DNA from: DASYKS01 sp031404815
GTDB taxonomy: Bacteria > Acidobacteriota > Thermoanaerobaculia > Multivoradales > UBA5704
DNA length: 64,000 bases
Direction: 5' to 3'
Assembly (NCBI GenBank): GCA_031404815.1
Contig: JANNIH010000090.1
Span: 13,752 to 77,751 of the forward strand
Shown: piece after piece, positions 1-8,108 of the stretch
Layout: every line of letters begins with the position of its first letter
How positions within the stretch are numbered: position 1 is the first letter of the stretch
Position numbers and translations under genes: made by a program
Notes under the pieces: generated by a model
Told to the model about the DNA's origin: nothing
Seen by the model: only the letters and a program-made list of their open reading frames with translations
Databases searched by the model: none

Positions 1-1122
1 TATTTCCAGAGTGTGCTGGCGAAGTTCGGCATCGCCCTGCCCGAAACGCTCCGCCAATCGCCGTGGGCTTACGATCAGGCGACCGGAGAATTCATCTCGA
101 CCGGCTCGTGGTTCAACCTGCCGGCGGTGTTGATCGTCATCGTGATCACCGCGGTCCTGGTCAAGGGCATCGCGGAGAGCGCAAGCTTCAACGCTCTGAT
201 GGTTGGCGTCAAAGTCGCCGCCGTCCTGTTCGTCATCGGTGTCGGCGTGTTCTACATCGACCCGGCCAACTGGAAGCCGTTCGCTCCGTTCGGCTGGAGC
301 GGGCTCAACATCTTCGGCTACCACGTCGCCGGACAGACCAATGCGGGCGGCCATCCCGTCGGCATGCTCGCGGGTGCGGCGATCATCTTCTTCGCCTATA
401 TCGGCTTCGACTCGGTTTCGACCCACACCGAAGAGGCGAAAAACCCGCAGCGCGACGTGCCGATCGGCATCATCGCCTCGCTGGTGATCTGCACTATCCT
501 CTACATCCTGGTGGTCGCGGTCCTCACCGGCATGGTCAAATACGACCAGCTGGACGTCAACGCGTCGGTCTCTGTGGCATTCCAGCAGAAGGGTCTAGGC
601 TGGGCGCAATTCCTGATCGCGGCGGCCGGTGTCGCCGGCATCACCTCGGTACTGCTGGTCATGATGCTCTCCGGACCGCGCGTCTTCCTCGCGATGGCGC
701 GCGACGGCTTGGTGCCGAAGAGCTTCTTCGGCGAGGTCCACCCGAAGTTCCGGACCCCGCACAAGTCGACGATGCTGATCGGCGCCTTCGTGATCTGCCT
801 CGCCGGATTGCTGCCGCTCGGCGCGCTGCTCCACCTGACCAACATCGGGACGCTGTTCGCATTCGTCGCGGTCTGCATCGCGGTGCTGATTATGCGCAAG
901 AAATACCCGGACGCGGTTCGACCGTTCCGGTGCCCCGGCGTACCGCTGGTGCCGATCCTCGGCGTCGGCATGTGCCTGATGCTGATGTTCTCGCTGCCGG
1001 CCGACAACTGGTGGCGCCTGGGCATCTGGCTCGCATTCGGCTTGCTGATCTACTTCCTCTACGGCCAAAGGCACAGCGTGATGAAGAAGTACATCGAGAC
1101 TCACGGCAGCGCGCAGAAGTAG
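1..1122 (+). CDS. APC-family amino acid permease, C-terminal part (gene begins upstream)
   Basis: The reading frame is open from base 1 (YFQSVLAKFG...), so this is the 3' part of a gene whose start lies outside the window. About 373 residues remain, with roughly nine hydrophobic segments. GPRVFLAMARDGLVPKSFF and the following FRTPHKS stretch are typical of cationic amino acid transporters of the APC superfamily, which are proton- or cation-coupled amino acid symporters of the inner membrane. The C-terminal motif LFAFVAVCIAVLIMRKKYP and the last helix (MLMFSLP...IYFLYGQ) reappear in the damaged copy just downstream. The substrate cannot be told from sequence. A strong hairpin terminator follows the stop. 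Confidence 0.9.
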   Translation, partial: YFQSVLAKFGIALPETLRQSPWAYDQATGEFISTGSWFNLPAVLIVIVITAVLVKGIAESASFNALMVGVKVAAVLFVIGVGVFYIDPANWKPFAPFGWSGLNIFGYHVAGQTNAGGHPVGMLAGAAIIFFAYIGFDSVSTHTEEAKNPQRDVPIGIIASLVICTILYILVVAVLTGMVKYDQLDVNASVSVAFQQKGLGWAQFLIAAAGVAGITSVLLVMMLSGPRVFLAMARDGLVPKSFFGEVHPKFRTPHKSTMLIGAFVICLAGLLPLGALLHLTNIGTLFAFVAVCIAVLIMRKKYPDAVRPFRCPGVPLVPILGVGMCLMLMFSLPADNWWRLGIWLAFGLLIYFLYGQRHSVMKKYIETHGSAQK

Positions 1123-1149
1123 AGGGTTCGCTGCGGCAGGAAACAGCAC

Positions 1150-1183
1150 GGGCGGCGCGGCCGAGGAGGCCCGCCGCCCTTTT
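1150..1183 (+). terminator. Rho-independent terminator of the permease gene
   Basis: GGGCGGCG-C-GGCC pairs with GGCCCGCCGCCC around a GAGGA loop, with one bulged base, and is followed by TTTT. It lies 28 bases after the permease stop codon. Confidence 0.75.
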
Positions 1184-1205
1184 GTTGTGGCTTGTGCAGC
1201 CTCAC

Positions 1206-1253
1206 GGCCTGAAGGGACGTTTTGCGTTAGCCGACCCAGGCCGTTGGCCTGGG
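1206..1253 (-). repeat. Palindromic interspersed repeat, degenerate reverse-oriented copy
   Basis: The core CCCAGGCCGTTGGCCTGGG (1235-1253) is an 8-bp inverted repeat around GTT. To its left, CGGCCTGAAGGGACG resembles the reverse complement of the tail found in the other copies (GACGCGACCCTTCGGGCCGC). This copy therefore points opposite to the copies at 1793, 2540 and 24745. Confidence 0.6.
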
Positions 1254-1280
1254 TTCGCGGGGCTACCAGGAGATCAACAG

Positions 1281-1815
1281 ATGAGTCAGCGGTTTGCTCG
1301 GAAACCGATGTACGCACTAGGGGCGGGCGCGATTCTCGGTGCGTACCTCTTGCCTGCCGTGATCAGCGCGCTGCGCTCTGGCCCAGCCTCTGTGCTTCGC
1401 CCAGCCGAAATCCTCTCGTGGATCGTAGCCACTGTCACTTTTGTCCTTGGGACTCTCTGCGTCGCCGAAATCGCGTCGACCGCACCGGTGGTGGCAGGCT
1501 CCGTCGAGACGATCGCCTACGCCGCCACGGGAGAGCGGTTGGCCTGGATGCTCGGCTGGCCCTTGCTTCTCGCTTTCGCCGTCACCTGCGTGGCGCTCGT
1601 CATCATCGGTTCGAGAATCTTCGGCTTCGCCGACTTCTTGCCGATCGAGGCGCTGGTTCACTTGACGACGCTTTTCGCTTTCGTCGTGGCCTCTGTCGCT
1701 GCTGATGTTCTCGCTGCCGACCGCGACCTGGTTGCCCCTGATCGCCTGGCTTGCGATCGGCCTCATCATCTACTTCGCCGCACGCCCGCGAACCCAGGCC
1801 GTTGGCCTGGGCTGA
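1281..1815 (+). pseudogene. Amino acid permease pseudogene (internal deletion plus frameshift)
   Basis: An ATG at 1281 after AGGAGATCAACAG opens a frame whose N-terminus (MSQRFARKPMYALGAGAILG) and first hydrophobic segments resemble an APC permease. At about 1650 the sequence jumps to LVHLTTLFAFVVASVA, which matches the late LFAFVAVCIA segment of the upstream permease. After that the frame is lost. From 1702 the +1 frame reads LMFSLPTATWLPLIAWLAIG and ends at TGA 1813-1815, matching the last helix of the upstream gene (LMFSLPADNW). The central transporter core is missing. I infer a decayed, internally deleted paralogue. Opposed copies of the palindromic repeat flank it. Confidence 0.8.
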
Positions 1816-1839
1816 CGTGACGCGACCCTAAGAGGCCGC
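1793..1839 (+). repeat. Palindromic interspersed repeat, copy 2
   Basis: The CCCAGGCCGTTGGCCTGGG hairpin is followed by CTGACGTGACGCGACCC and AGAGGCCGC. It overlaps the 3' end of the permease pseudogene, so its stop codon lies in the repeat. Confidence 0.75.
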
Positions 1840-1885
1840 GCCAAGCTGTTGACAGGAGTAGAATCCACTCGACTCGGAGATACCC

Positions 1886-2122
1886 ATGAGCCTTTCCCTT
1901 GCAGAGATCGAAGCCGAAGCCCGACATCTCTCGTCCGAAGAACGCAGCACGCTGATCGGCCGGCTCGTTCTCGATCATGATTTGGAGAACCCGATCCTGC
2001 CCGAAATCGCCGAAGCCTGGGCCGACGAAGCGGAGCGCCGCGATCTCGAAATGGAGCGCGGCGAGGTCCTAGGAGTACCGCTCGAAGAGGTGATCCGGCA
2101 GGCGCGGGCGCTGCTTCGTTGA
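1886..2122 (+). CDS. Antitoxin of a RelE/ParE-type module (addiction-module component, TIGR02574-like)
   Basis: This 78-residue acidic helical protein starts MSLSLAEIEAEARHLSSEER. That is the usual opening of the small putative addiction-module antitoxins: an LSxEER helix, an EAWADEAERR helix, then GEVLGVPLEEV near the end. The family is expected to bind and neutralise the RelE/ParE ribonuclease or gyrase toxin and to autorepress. It overlaps the next gene, a ParE-like toxin, by four bases (TTGA), the usual antitoxin-then-toxin order. No Shine-Dalgarno is obvious; TAGAAT lies 21 bases upstream. Confidence 0.8.
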   Translation: MSLSLAEIEAEARHLSSEERSTLIGRLVLDHDLENPILPEIAEAWADEAERRDLEMERGEVLGVPLEEVIRQARALLR

Positions 2123-2412
2123 GACCGGTTGTCTTCCATCCCATCGCGAACCGCGAGATCAACGAAGCAATTCGGCATTTCGAGCTACAGCAGCAAGGAT
2201 TGGGAGGTCGCTTTTTCGAAGAGGTTCTCCAGGTCGTCGCCCTCATCTCCCGGCACCCCGAAGCGGCGCCGCGGCATCGAAGGGAGCTACGCCGTGTCCT
2301 GGTAGCGAACTTCCCCTACTTCTTGTTGTACCGGCGGATTCCAGGGGGAATAAGAGTCACCGTGGTGGCTCACCAGCATCGACGACCTGGTTTCGGGGAG
2401 CGGCGGCGTTGA
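2119..2412 (+). CDS. RelE/ParE-family toxin
   Basis: A 97-residue basic protein with the ParE layout: MRPVVFHPIANREINEAIRHF, a long first helix pair, HPEAAPRHRRELRRVLVANFPY, then FLLYRRI and VTVVAHQHRRPGF. The conserved FPY-hhYR and the AHQxRxPxF end identify the family. The start codon is TTG, overlapping the antitoxin stop, which indicates translational coupling. Length is normal, so the pair looks intact. Whether the target is gyrase or mRNA cannot be decided from sequence. Confidence 0.85.
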   Translation: MRPVVFHPIANREINEAIRHFELQQQGLGGRFFEEVLQVVALISRHPEAAPRHRRELRRVLVANFPYFLLYRRIPGGIRVTVVAHQHRRPGFGERRR

Positions 2413-2539
2413 GGGCTCGGTTCTTCAGGCCGCCCCGCGGCCCCCTCTACCGATTGATGCTCTGGAGCGACCGGACCTCCAAGGCATCTAGGCTGAGCTC
2501 AACGACGGTGCGGTGCAACGCGAGGCGTTCCGTTTCCAA

Positions 2540-2584
2540 CCCAGGCCGTTGGCCTGGCTGACGTGACGCGACCCTTCGGGCCGC
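2540..2584 (+). repeat. Palindromic interspersed repeat, copy 3
   Basis: CCCAGGCCGTTGGCCTGG followed by CTGACGTGACGCGACCCTTC and GGGCCGC. It sits between the TA pair and the 3' end of the DUF4340 gene, eight bases before that gene's stop codon. Confidence 0.8.
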
Positions 2585-2592
2585 AAACAAAA

Positions 2593-4050
2593 CTACGGCT
2601 TCCCCGCACCTTTCGGCATAGACTTTTCCTTGCGCACGTCCGCCACCTTCGCCTGGATCTCGGCCAGTTTCCCCGGGCTGAGCTCGAGGGCCGTCGGCCG
2701 GCCTTCGGTCCGAGCGGTGGCGGCGCCTCCGGTCGAAGGATAGAAGCGGAGCGTTTCGCGTCGCCCATCGGTTCCGGCGAGCGTCACCGTAAGGGCTGGC
2801 TTACCCGCCTCGGCCGGAGGAGCCTCGCGCAGCGTCTCGGCGCGCAGCTCGGAGAGCGCATAGAGCAGATCGGACACGGGGGTGTAAGAGATGGTGTCCT
2901 TGCCGCGCTGCCAGTCGGAGCCGGATCGCTTCACGTCGAGTGCGCCCGCGGCGTCCTCGATGCGCAGCGAATCGACCTGGTAGACCTCCAAGCTCGAAAC
3001 CGCGCGGGAGCGCCAATCTTGGCCGCCGCGCATCAACGCCTCGGCGATCCGCGACTTGGTGGTGAACAGCTGCCCGCCGGCCCGGGCATAGCTCTCCGGG
3101 GCCTCGCCGTCCACCGCGGCGCCGACGACGCCACCGAGATCGAGATGGAAGGCTTGGGAACCGCCCTTCGACACAACTTCGATGACCCCCTTCGGCGGCT
3201 CTAACCCCATCTCCGCGGGAGCCGCGGGCGACTCGACGAAGCGGTCGGCGGCCAAACCGGTGAGATCGGAGAGCAACGCCTCGACCAGGTCGTGATCCGC
3301 CCGATCGGCGACCGGGCGATCGATCCAAAAGCCGTCGGGACGCCGAACCAGCACCACTTCGGAGGCGGAATCCGAACCGGACGAGGGGCGGATTGAGATC
3401 CGCTCGATCGCGTCCCGATCGCCGGAAAAGATCTGCTTGTCGCGCCAGGCGCCCGGCTCGCGCAGCAGATCGTTCCAGAACGCGTCAGGGACCACGTAAG
3501 CCTCGGTTCGGCCGGCGATGCGCACGATCCGCTCCGACCCGACAGGTACCTTGGCACCGATTTCGAGCACCGTCTCGCCTAGAGAGGTTTTGAGGCGCAC
3601 CTTCGCTTCCGGTCGGTCGAGCCCGGTCGCTTTCGCATCCACGTCCTCGATCGTCCGGCTTCGTTCGAGCCCGGCGAGCGAGTCGACCAGCCGGCCGACG
3701 CTTGGCGCATCCGCACGCGCGGCGAGCGGTCGGACGATCCGCCACGACCAGTCGGCCGCGGTGACAGACGGAAGAGCCGACGGGGCCTCAACCTCGTCCG
3801 AGACCTCGTTCGCGGTGCTTTCTAGGGCCTCTTCCTTCTTCTCGGCCGGTTTCTCGATCCGTTCGAACGCGAGCGGAGTCCCAGCGCGCTCGATCGCGAG
3901 CGAACGAACATCGCCCGGCCCGAACGAGAAGATCTTCTTCGCTTGGGCGGCACGCTCCTCGCTCGACGGCATTTTGCGCTCGAAAAACGCGATGAACGAG
4001 CCGAGGCCGGCGACCAGCAACAGCAGGATGAGCAGCGTGCGCGGCTTCAT
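2593..4050 (-). CDS. DUF4340 domain protein of the GldFG-like ABC operon
   Basis: 485 residues with one N-terminal membrane helix (TLLILLLLVAGLGSFIAFFE) and a large extracytoplasmic part. The repeated pattern of short beta segments (VRSLAIERAGTPLAFERI, WRIVRPLAARADAPSVGRLV, VRLKTSLGETVLEIGAKVPV) is that of DUF4340. Genes of this family commonly follow GldG-type ABC subunits. It is last in a four-gene operon, starting four bases after the gldG-like stop. Function is unknown; I infer an envelope-anchored accessory subunit of the transporter. The last codons sit next to a palindromic repeat. Confidence 0.8.
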   Translation of the reverse strand: MKPRTLLILLLLVAGLGSFIAFFERKMPSSEERAAQAKKIFSFGPGDVRSLAIERAGTPLAFERIEKPAEKKEEALESTANEVSDEVEAPSALPSVTAADWSWRIVRPLAARADAPSVGRLVDSLAGLERSRTIEDVDAKATGLDRPEAKVRLKTSLGETVLEIGAKVPVGSERIVRIAGRTEAYVVPDAFWNDLLREPGAWRDKQIFSGDRDAIERISIRPSSGSDSASEVVLVRRPDGFWIDRPVADRADHDLVEALLSDLTGLAADRFVESPAAPAEMGLEPPKGVIEVVSKGGSQAFHLDLGGVVGAAVDGEAPESYARAGGQLFTTKSRIAEALMRGGQDWRSRAVSSLEVYQVDSLRIEDAAGALDVKRSGSDWQRGKDTISYTPVSDLLYALSELRAETLREAPPAEAGKPALTVTLAGTDGRRETLRFYPSTGGAATARTEGRPTALELSPGKLAEIQAKVADVRKEKSMPKGAGKP

Positions 4051-4054
4051 CGTT

Positions 4055-5569
4055 CTACCGCTTCCGCCGACGGGCGCGAACCCAGATCGCCGCCGCGATG
4101 GCGAGTCCGGGCAAGATGCCGAGAACCAGCAGATAGACGTTACGCAGCTGCCCGGTGGTGAGCGACAGGTGCGCCTGTTCGGTCTTCTTCGGCGGGATCG
4201 CGATCAGATCCTGCCGCTCGACCAGCCAGTTGACGGCGTTGCCGATCGCGGTCGCATTGCCCACATTCGCATTCCAATATTGATTGGTCGCGAGGTCCGA
4301 ATCGCCGAACACCACCAGTCGGGGTGCTTTCGGATCTTCGGCGACAGGCTTAGGAGGAGCGGGCATGTCTTCATCGGCCGGTGCCGACGGCTTGGCCGCC
4401 CCACCGACGGCGACGCCGAGCGGTAGCGGTCCGGGCAGGTCGGAATCGTCCTTGCCCACCTTGTCGAGCGCGGCGAGATTGGTTTCGCCCCAGCCCGCGT
4501 CGGTGGTCCGCAACAGCTCGGTGACTTCTGTCCCAGCCGGTCCTGGTACCGCACGGACCGAACGCGCCAGGCTGACCAGCATCGGCAAGCTCTGACGCGC
4601 TAGCGGCTCGACGATCGGATGTTGACCGTAGATGTTGGAGAACAGCGTCTCCGCACCGAACATCGGCAGCGGATTCGAGGGATCGACGACGATGTCCGTA
4701 TCCACTTGGACACCATGCTTCGCGAGCAACGGTTCAAGGCCTGAGGCGACCAGCCCCGGCCCGCTCCGGGCGAGCACCGGATCGAGCAGCGCGAGCAGGC
4801 GACCGCCCCGGTCGAGATAGGCACCGATCGCGTCGAGTTCCGGCGGCACGAAGTTTCCGGTCGGTCCGGCGATCACCAAGAGATCGGTATCCGCCGGCAC
4901 TACAGGCTGGCCGAGCGTCGCCCACTCCTCGACCGCGAAGCCGTCCCCTTTGAGCAGCTCGCGCAGCGCCGACAGGCCGCGCTCCTCCGCCCCGTCGAGC
5001 GGCACCTCGCCATGGCCGGTGGTGAACAGGACTTTCGGCTGGCGCGCCTGGCCGAGCTGGATCAGGGCGTTGGTGAACATTTGCTCGCCTTTGAACGCGA
5101 CGAGCTTCGGAGGTTCGCCCATGCCCATCGACGAGTAGTCGTACTCCGCGAGCTCCCCCGCATCGACCACCTTCTTGGTCTCTCCCGAAACGAAAACCAC
5201 ACTCGCGTTTAGAAGCCCGAAGCGACGCGCGAGCTGCTGCGCCTCGATCGGATTCCGCTCGGGGTCGATGAAGCGGACCTTGATCCGCCTTGTTGCCGCG
5301 CCGTAGCGGTCGAGCAGCTCGCGGGTCGGTCCATAGAGCCCCGCCTGTTTTTGCGGCGACAGGAGCGCCACAACCTCGACATCGCGATCGAGGCCGGCGA
5401 GAACTTTCTCGCTCTTTTCCGACAGCGAATAGAGCGCGGTCGCGGTCCAGTCGAACCGCTGGTGGTACTTCCAGCCGAAATAGTTGACGATCCCGAGCAG
5501 CGCCGCCACCAGCAGGATGCCCGCGGAGAGAAGGCCGGTCTTGGTCAGTTGTCGATTCGAAGCCAACAT
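4055..5569 (-). CDS. GldG-family ABC-type transport auxiliary/membrane protein
   Basis: 504 residues. An N-terminal helix (LLSAGILLVAALLGIVNYFGW) is followed by RFDWTATALYSLSEKSEKVL, the diagnostic opening of GldG/Mla-like ABC auxiliary proteins. A large periplasmic IFT52/GldG-like domain follows (KVLFTTGHGEVPL, LLVIAGPTGNFVPPELDAIG, RLLALLDPVL). A C-terminal helix (VYLLVLGILPGLAIAAAIWV) and a basic tail end the protein. The start is preceded by GGAGGT, which overlaps the stop of the permease gene, so the genes are coupled. In Bacteroidota GldFG is needed for gliding and type IX secretion; outside that phylum its substrate is unknown. Confidence 0.88.
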   Translation of the reverse strand: MLASNRQLTKTGLLSAGILLVAALLGIVNYFGWKYHQRFDWTATALYSLSEKSEKVLAGLDRDVEVVALLSPQKQAGLYGPTRELLDRYGAATRRIKVRFIDPERNPIEAQQLARRFGLLNASVVFVSGETKKVVDAGELAEYDYSSMGMGEPPKLVAFKGEQMFTNALIQLGQARQPKVLFTTGHGEVPLDGAEERGLSALRELLKGDGFAVEEWATLGQPVVPADTDLLVIAGPTGNFVPPELDAIGAYLDRGGRLLALLDPVLARSGPGLVASGLEPLLAKHGVQVDTDIVVDPSNPLPMFGAETLFSNIYGQHPIVEPLARQSLPMLVSLARSVRAVPGPAGTEVTELLRTTDAGWGETNLAALDKVGKDDSDLPGPLPLGVAVGGAAKPSAPADEDMPAPPKPVAEDPKAPRLVVFGDSDLATNQYWNANVGNATAIGNAVNWLVERQDLIAIPPKKTEQAHLSLTTGQLRNVYLLVLGILPGLAIAAAIWVRARRRKR

Positions 5570-5573
5570 GCAG

Positions 5574-6305
5574 TTACCTCCACTTCCGGTCTTCGAGCGC
5601 CCGGCTGGTCAAAAACAGAAAGAACAGGCTCGCCGACACGTAGTAGACGATCCGCCGGGTATCGACGATCCCTTTGCCGAGTTCGTCCATGTGCGCGCCC
5701 AAATCCAGGTACGAGAAGGTGTTTTTCCACAACTCGCTGCTCGCGAGCTGCTCCAACTGGCCGATCAGGAAGAGCACGACCAAAATCGCGAAGGTCACGA
5801 CCGCCGCGATCAGCTGGCTTTTGGACATCGCGGAAGCGAACGTACCGACCGCGAGAAAGAGCCCGCCGACCAGCAGGAGGCCCAGATAGCCGCCCGCGAT
5901 CGGCCCCCACTCGACCTCGCCATAGTGGGCGAGAATCCCGGCGTAGCCGAGCGTCGGCACCCAGAGAAGAGCGAAGAACGAGAGCGCGGCGAGGTACTTG
6001 CCGGCGACCACCTGCCCTTCGGTGATCGGCGCGGTCATCAGCACCTCGATCGAACCGGAGCGCAGCTCTTCGGACAGCAGCCGCATCGGCAGGATCGTGC
6101 CGAGCACGATCAGGAGCAGCCAGGTCGAACCGAAGAAATAGCCCATCGGCGGCCCCGAGGGCGCGCGCGGATCGACCAACGCGGAGATCATCCAAGCGAA
6201 GATGAAACCGTTGACCGCGAGAAAGAAGAACGCCACGACATAGGCGAGGGGAGAGAGGAAATAGGCGCGCAGCTCGCGCAGGTAGGTCGCCAGGACAGCT
6301 CTCAC
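5574..6305 (-). CDS. ABC transporter permease (GldF/ABC-2 type)
   Basis: 243 residues with about six membrane segments. It opens MRAVLATYLRELRAYFLSPL, the usual coupling helix of ABC-2 permeases that act with GldG-like partners. Residues near 90 (LRSGSIEVLMTAPITEGQVV) form the conserved cytosolic loop that contacts the ATPase. The GTG start overlaps the stop of the ATPase gene by four bases. With the ATPase it should form the inner-membrane pore of the transporter. Confidence 0.9.
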   Translation of the reverse strand: MRAVLATYLRELRAYFLSPLAYVVAFFFLAVNGFIFAWMISALVDPRAPSGPPMGYFFGSTWLLLIVLGTILPMRLLSEELRSGSIEVLMTAPITEGQVVAGKYLAALSFFALLWVPTLGYAGILAHYGEVEWGPIAGGYLGLLLVGGLFLAVGTFASAMSKSQLIAAVVTFAILVVLFLIGQLEQLASSELWKNTFSYLDLGAHMDELGKGIVDTRRIVYYVSASLFFLFLTSRALEDRKWR

Positions 6306-7327
6306 GATGGTCTCTCCTCGGTCGGCTCTGCCGCCTCTGCCTTACCGTCCGGTTCGCCGGGTTCCGCCGCCTCACTCGGAGGGTTGGTGGTCAGGCGGAC
6401 GAATACGTCTTCCAGGCTCGCCTTCGACTGAGCGAGCTCGACGAGCGTCCAGCCCCGCGCCACGGCGAGACGGAAAATTTCCGCCCGTGGATCGGCATCG
6501 GCGCTCGCCGTGAGGCGAAACTCGCCCGCTTCCGGCCCCGGCCGAACCGCGGTGACCCCCGGCATCGACCCGAGCGCCTCTTGCGCTTCGGCGGCCGCCG
6601 GTCCCTCGGGAGACAGCCCGTCGACCGCGGCGAAGGCGACCCGAATTTCGGACGCGCCGCGGGAGCTCTGGCGCAGGCTCTCGGGGGTGCCTTCGGCGAC
6701 GATCCGCCCCTTGTCGATGATCAACACGCGGTTACAGAGCAGCTCGACCTCGGACAGGATGTGGGTGGACAGGATCAACGTCCGCTCGCGCCCGAGGTCG
6801 CGGATCAGCTCGCGGATCGCGATGATCTGTTTGGGATCGAGCCCGACGGTCGGCTCGTCGAGGATCAAAACGGCCGGCTCGTGCAGGATCGCGGTCGCCA
6901 GGCCAACACGCTGGCGATACCCTTTGGAGAGGGTGCCGATCACCTGGTTGCGCACGTCGGAGAGAAGGCAACGTTCGAGCGCGGATTCGCAGGCCCGCTT
7001 CGCCTCGGCGCGTTTCAACCCTTCGAGCCGGGCCCGGTAGCCAAGGTACTCGCCCACCCGCATCTCGCCGTAGAGCGCGACGTTTTCCGGCAGGTAGCCG
7101 ATCTGACGCCGCGCCTGGACCGGCGCCTCGAACAGGTCGGTCCCGCCGACGGTTACCCGCCCCTCCGTAGGCGGCAGAAAACCGGTGATCATGCGAATCG
7201 TGGTGGTTTTACCGGCGCCGTTCGGCCCCAACAACCCCAGGATCTCACCCTCGCCGACCGCGAAAGAGACGTCGTTAACGGCGGTAAAGTCGCCGTACCG
7301 ACGGCTCAGGTTCTGCGCTTCGATCAT
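6302..7327 (-). CDS. ABC transporter ATP-binding protein
   Basis: 341 residues from ATG 7327, chosen because GGAGGAGGG lies about seven bases before it; a longer in-frame extension to 7399 lacks such a site. Walker A is GPNGAGKT (residues 34-41), the Q-loop region is YLPENVALY, the signature is LSKGYRQR, and Walker B is LILDEPTVGLDP with a following ILSTHIL H-loop. The C-terminal 80 residues form an accessory domain, as in gliding/copper-type exporters. It is first in the operon ATPase-permease-GldG-DUF4340 and powers that complex. Confidence 0.92.
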   Translation of the reverse strand: MIEAQNLSRRYGDFTAVNDVSFAVGEGEILGLLGPNGAGKTTTIRMITGFLPPTEGRVTVGGTDLFEAPVQARRQIGYLPENVALYGEMRVGEYLGYRARLEGLKRAEAKRACESALERCLLSDVRNQVIGTLSKGYRQRVGLATAILHEPAVLILDEPTVGLDPKQIIAIRELIRDLGRERTLILSTHILSEVELLCNRVLIIDKGRIVAEGTPESLRQSSRGASEIRVAFAAVDGLSPEGPAAAEAQEALGSMPGVTAVRPGPEAGEFRLTASADADPRAEIFRLAVARGWTLVELAQSKASLEDVFVRLTTNPPSEAAEPGEPDGKAEAAEPTEERPS

Positions 7328-7475
7328 CGAACCCTCCTCCGAAATGAACCCGAATGCTGCCACGCCCCTTGCAGCAAGACGGGTGCCGTCTGAAAACACC
7401 TGAGATCAAAGGGTTTCCGGCGTTGGACCCGAGATTTCACGCCATTTTGACGCGAGCGCGAGCCAACTCTTCGGC

Positions 7476-7481
7476 TATGCT
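7476..7481 (+). promoter_or_regulatory. Possible -10 hexamer of a leaderless gene (TATGCT)
   Basis: TATGCT lies six bases before ATG 7488 and no Shine-Dalgarno lies between, so transcription would begin at about the start codon. No good -35 is visible. The same arrangement recurs at six other genes in the window. Confidence 0.35.
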
Positions 7482-7487
7482 CGCGTC

Positions 7488-7796
7488 ATGAGCGACAAAG
7501 ACAAAGCCGCAGGGATGAAATCCGCTTACGAGCTCGCGCTCGAACGGATGGAGAAACAGGGGATCGAACGACCGCGCGGCGAGGAGTTCTCCGATGCGCT
7601 GCGCGAAAAGATCGGCGAAGTGAGAAACCAAGCCGAAGCGAAGCTCGCCGAACTCGAAATCCTTCACCGCGACCGCCTGAAAGGCCTGTTCGACCCGGCC
7701 GCCCGCCGCGAGGAAGAAGAGGAATACGTCCGGGAGCGTCGGCGCATCGAAGAGCACCGCGAACAGAAGATCGAAAAGCTGCGCGGCGAGGGTTGA
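7488..7796 (+). CDS. Small charged coiled-coil protein, function unknown
   Basis: 102 residues, about half charged, with no hydrophobic segment. The C-terminal half (AARREEEEEYVRERRRIEEH) should form a long helix or coiled coil. It opens MSDKDKAAGMKSAYELALER. I do not recognise a characterised family. It stands alone between the minus-strand ABC operon and another small gene and probably has its own promoter. Confidence 0.7.
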   Translation: MSDKDKAAGMKSAYELALERMEKQGIERPRGEEFSDALREKIGEVRNQAEAKLAELEILHRDRLKGLFDPAARREEEEEYVRERRRIEEHREQKIEKLRGEG

Positions 7797-7862
7797 AATT
7801 TTCGAGGCGCTGGATTACGGTTCTACTCTTCAGTCAACGCCGGGGGCAGCCGAGGGCGAATC

Positions 7863-8057
7863 ATGAAAATCATCAAAGTGCCGAAAAAACTTGACGCGAT
7901 TGAGATTCGACGGAAGGTCGGTCGACCGAAGGACCTGTCGAGCGATATCCTTCGGGGTCCGTCGGTCCTCGCAATGACTCTCGATCTAGCGGGATGCGCG
8001 TACGGACCCGAGGATCTCTCGACGAACCCGGCTTATCTCGAAGCCTACGGCGAATGA
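7863..8057 (+). CDS. Small hypothetical protein
   Basis: 64 residues from ATG 7863, with GAGGG eight bases upstream. It begins MKIIKVPKKLDAIEIRRKVG and contains a proline/glycine-rich C-terminal half (GCAYGPEDLSTNPAYLEAYG). Codon use matches its neighbours. The size and position would suit the antitoxin half of a TA pair, but no toxin follows: the next gene is convergent. No function can be assigned. Confidence 0.5.
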   Translation: MKIIKVPKKLDAIEIRRKVGRPKDLSSDILRGPSVLAMTLDLAGCAYGPEDLSTNPAYLEAYGE

Positions 8058-8108
8058 GCGGAGCCCCGATCCCAACGATCTCCCCGCGATCCTGGAGCTG
8101 ATCGCCCC

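Noticed and set aside
63..1280. Long open frame of 400 codons on the plus strand over the permease
   Set aside because: Arg/Gly/His-rich antisense-like composition; it is a shadow of the permease frame. Only the part from 1281 shows permease-like residues.
1849..1864. TTGACA followed by TAGAAT as a promoter of the first TA pair
   Set aside because: The two hexamers are only four bases apart, so they cannot form one sigma70 promoter.
2563..3204. Plus-strand 213-codon ORF
   Set aside because: It is antisense to the DUF4340 gene and has no family-like sequence.
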